From an uncultured Erysipelotrichaceae bacterium (GTDB lineage Bacteria > Bacillota_I > Bacilli_A > Erysipelotrichales > Coprobacillaceae), in the NCBI GenBank assembly GCA_900544435.1, contig UQVG01000096.1, positions 1 through 7,419 on the forward strand: a stretch of 7,419 bases of DNA, written 5' to 3'. Both the position numbers and the translations under genes were made by a program. The notes under the pieces were generated by a model. It had not been told where the DNA came from. It saw only the letters and a list, made by a program, of their open reading frames with translations, and made no database searches. Positions 6,314 through 7,419 of the stretch are shown in pieces (the first letter of the stretch is position 1; the number at the start of each line of letters is the position of its first letter).

Positions 6314-7020
6314 TACTTAATTGCATGAATCAAGAATTGACGAATCAATTCTTTTCCTTCCTTGGTATTTTCTTTAGATAAGATTTGACTTTCTACTTGA
6401 TGAAAACCAATTTCTTTTAAAATATCTAAATCATATTGTGGACGTAAAACATAAGACAATTTTAATTCCTTAGCAATATTATCAATAATAAAAACATCAA
6501 TACCTTCCATATGTTGATGATCACTATGACCCGCCCTATTATAATCTTGATCTTGATAATGATAATAATGATTCCCATCAATATTTAAAAGATGTCCTTG
6601 TCTTTTTAAAACTCTAAACATTTCCTTATAGGCTTGTACCGGCTTTTCTAAATTCCATGTCACATTACGTGTGATAATCAAATCAAAAGTTTCATCTTGA
6701 AAAGCTAAATCTTGAACATCCATCTTTTGAAACTTAACATTTACCCCAAACTTTCGTGCATTATTTCTAGCCTCTTCTAACATCTTATCACTATAATCAA
6801 TGCCAATAACTTGACATTTTAAGTTTGTAAGCATGACAGAAAAAAAGCCTGGCCCACATCCTAAGTCTAATACTTTCATTCCTTTATTTATTTTTAGATA
6901 ACGATTTATTAATTCTATCCATTTTTCTTGATCATGTAAAAGTTCTTCTTGGTTATCCAAAGAATAACCAAAAGAACGTTGATTCCAATAATCTGCAATT
7001 CTATTTAACTGACTTGTCAT
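6313..7020 (-). CDS. Class I SAM-dependent methyltransferase (UbiE/Methyltransf_11 type), 235 aa
   Basis: Predicted cytoplasmic small-molecule methyltransferase; its substrate is unknown. Motif I is VLDLGCGPGFFS (50-61), the acidic residue at the end of strand 2 is Asp75 (IGIDYSD), DVQD follows at 101-104, and strand 4 is FDLIITRNVTWNL (112-124), then the YKEMFRVLKRQGHLL element (about 131-145). After strand 5 comes a histidine- and aspartate-rich stretch with His151, 154, 165, 168 and 170 (NHYYHYQDQD, then GHSDHQHMEG), which might bind metal or a charged substrate. The ATG at 7020 is preferred over an in-frame TTG at 7041 because AGGAG sits 5 nt before it. The gene begins 10 nt after larC and overlaps nikB, so it belongs to the nickel operon. 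As I recall, related methyltransferases (RNVTW motif) occur beside Nik/Opp-type transporters in other anaerobes, but I cannot verify that here. One possible role is methylating a nickel ligand. Confidence 0.88.
   Translation of the reverse strand: MTSQLNRIADYWNQRSFGYSLDNQEELLHDQEKWIELINRYLKINKGMKVLDLGCGPGFFSVMLTNLKCQVIGIDYSDKMLEEARNNARKFGVNVKFQKMDVQDLAFQDETFDLIITRNVTWNLEKPVQAYKEMFRVLKRQGHLLNIDGNHYYHYQDQDYNRAGHSDHQHMEGIDVFIIDNIAKELKLSYVLRPQYDLDILKEIGFHQVESQILSKENTKEGKELIRQFLIHAIK
6332..6353 (-). other. Inverted repeat (9-bp stem, TTCG loop) at the end of the methyltransferase gene
   Basis: On the minus strand AAGAATTGA-TTCG-TCAATTCTT forms a perfect 9-bp stem with a 4-nt loop, ending 18 nt before the nikB start codon, which lacks a ribosome binding site. 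A stem of this length can arise by chance in AT-rich DNA, so any function rests on its position. No T-tract follows on this strand, so it is not a terminator. Confidence 0.4.
6942..6977 (-). other. Bulged inverted repeat (14 bp) near the start of the methyltransferase gene
   Basis: On the minus strand GTTCTT-TTGGTTAT, a 7-nt loop (TCTTTGG), then ATAACCAA-(G)-AAGAAC give 14 base pairs with a single-base bulge. The element lies 43-78 nt downstream of the ATG, inside coding sequence (around RSFGYSLDNQEE). It could form a stable early-mRNA hairpin. A function is not shown. Confidence 0.4.
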
Positions 7021-7025
7021 AAATT

Positions 7026-7030
7026 CTCCT
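7026..7030 (-). promoter_or_regulatory. Ribosome binding site of the methyltransferase gene
   Basis: AGGAG starts immediately after the larC stop codon (TAAAGGAG), 5 nt before the ATG at 7020. Ribosomes ending larC would stop right at this site, which favours coupling and fixes the methyltransferase start. Confidence 0.8.
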
Positions 7031-7419
7031 TTATTTAACAAGATGATATATTTCTTGTAAAGAACATTGATGTTTTAAAGCTAATTTTTTAGCACTTTCA
7101 TATTCTGGATAACATCTCTTTTCACCATCGATTTCCACTTCTTTTACTTGAAGTTTTCCAAGTGGTGTTTCAATTTCTTTAATTTGTCTTTTTAAAACGG
7201 TTCTTTGTTCCTTACGATAACGAATCCCAATAGTGGTTGTTTGTGTAAAAATCACTTTTTGTAATAAATCCATCTTTTCTTCATTACAAACGACTGTTAA
7301 ACGATACGCTGGTCTATTTTTTTTCATAAAAATAGATGTAAAGAAAACATCTAACGCTCCTTTATCTAAAAGCTGTTCCATTACAAAGCCAAGCATTTCT
7401 CCACTACAATCATCAATGT
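7031..7419 (-). CDS. larC: Nickel insertion protein LarC, C-terminal part (5' end outside window)
   Basis: LarC is the CTP-dependent cyclometallase that inserts nickel into the pyridinium dithiocarboxylate nucleotide made by LarB and LarE, forming the nickel-pincer nucleotide used by lactate racemase LarA and relatives. The visible 128 residues are its C-terminal domain (older name DUF111). The frame is open to the window edge and opens with IDDCSGE, matching the LarC 'N-I-D-D-M-x-x-E' signature with Cys in place of Met. GALDVFFT, MKKNRP, a TTTIGIR block, 'ETPLGKLQVKE' and YPEYESAKKLA follow in family order. The first ATG in view (7396) is internal, not the start. The stop lies 10 nt before the methyltransferase. 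In Lactobacillus plantarum larC is read as two frames joined by a programmed frameshift; no frame change is seen in this part. Confidence 0.9.
   Translation of the reverse strand, partial: IDDCSGEMLGFVMEQLLDKGALDVFFTSIFMKKNRPAYRLTVVCNEEKMDLLQKVIFTQTTTIGIRYRKEQRTVLKRQIKEIETPLGKLQVKEVEIDGEKRCYPEYESAKKLALKHQCSLQEIYHLVK

Noticed and set aside
6332..6360. Hairpin followed by TTTTCC on the plus strand as a plus-strand terminator
   Set aside because: No plus-strand gene exists in the window, the T-run is short, and the repeat lies within a minus-strand coding region.
7021..7041. TTG start adding seven residues to the methyltransferase
   Set aside because: The AGGAG site immediately precedes the ATG at 7020 and would be inside the coding sequence if TTG were used.
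1..7419. CRISPR array, insertion sequence, tRNA, rRNA or a nickel/cobalt riboswitch
   Set aside because: No regularly spaced direct repeats, transposase-like frames, cloverleaf or conserved RNA motifs were seen. Almost all bases are coding, and the leader of the nickel operon lies outside the window.

Overview
The window comes from a low-GC, AT-rich Firmicute. Clues are strong AGGAGG-type ribosome binding sites, a Gram-positive lipoprotein signal peptide on a solute-binding protein, and short AT-rich promoters. A gut Erysipelotrichia-type bacterium (Coprobacillaceae or a relative) would fit, but that is a guess from composition and gene style. All genes lie on the minus strand, so transcription runs from position 7419 towards 1.

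Region A (7419 to 1583) is one tightly packed operon: the 3' end of larC (nickel insertion into the nickel-pincer nucleotide cofactor), a class I SAM-dependent methyltransferase, then five genes of a complete peptide/nickel-type ABC importer in the order permease B, permease C, lipoprotein, ATPase D, ATPase E. Except for a 10-nt gap between larC and the methyltransferase, every junction overlaps (TAATG, ATGA, GTGA or 23 nt), which implies translational coupling. A hairpin terminator overlapping the last stop codon ends the unit. The importer family alone cannot separate nickel from peptide transport, but the link to larC makes nickel uptake for the NPN cofactor (lactate racemase and related enzymes) the best reading. 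The operon promoter and the rest of larC lie outside the window.

Region B (1578 to 1) is a second operon: a TetR-family repressor, a DrrA-like ABC ATPase and the start of an ABC-2 permease cut by the window edge. Its promoter is clear (TTTACT, 17 bp, TATACT). Two directly abutting 16-bp palindromes of the form TATAAC-N4-GTTATA lie immediately after the -10 box, so an autorepressed drug- or lipid-type efflux system is likely. The -35 box starts within a few bases of the upstream terminator's T-tract.

The most interesting point is the methyltransferase between larC and the importer. It has a normal SAM-binding motif and a histidine-rich segment, and no assigned role. It could modify a small nickel ligand, which would make this a candidate nickel acquisition and cofactor assembly unit. 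No RNA genes, insertion sequences, CRISPR arrays or long gene-free stretches were seen.
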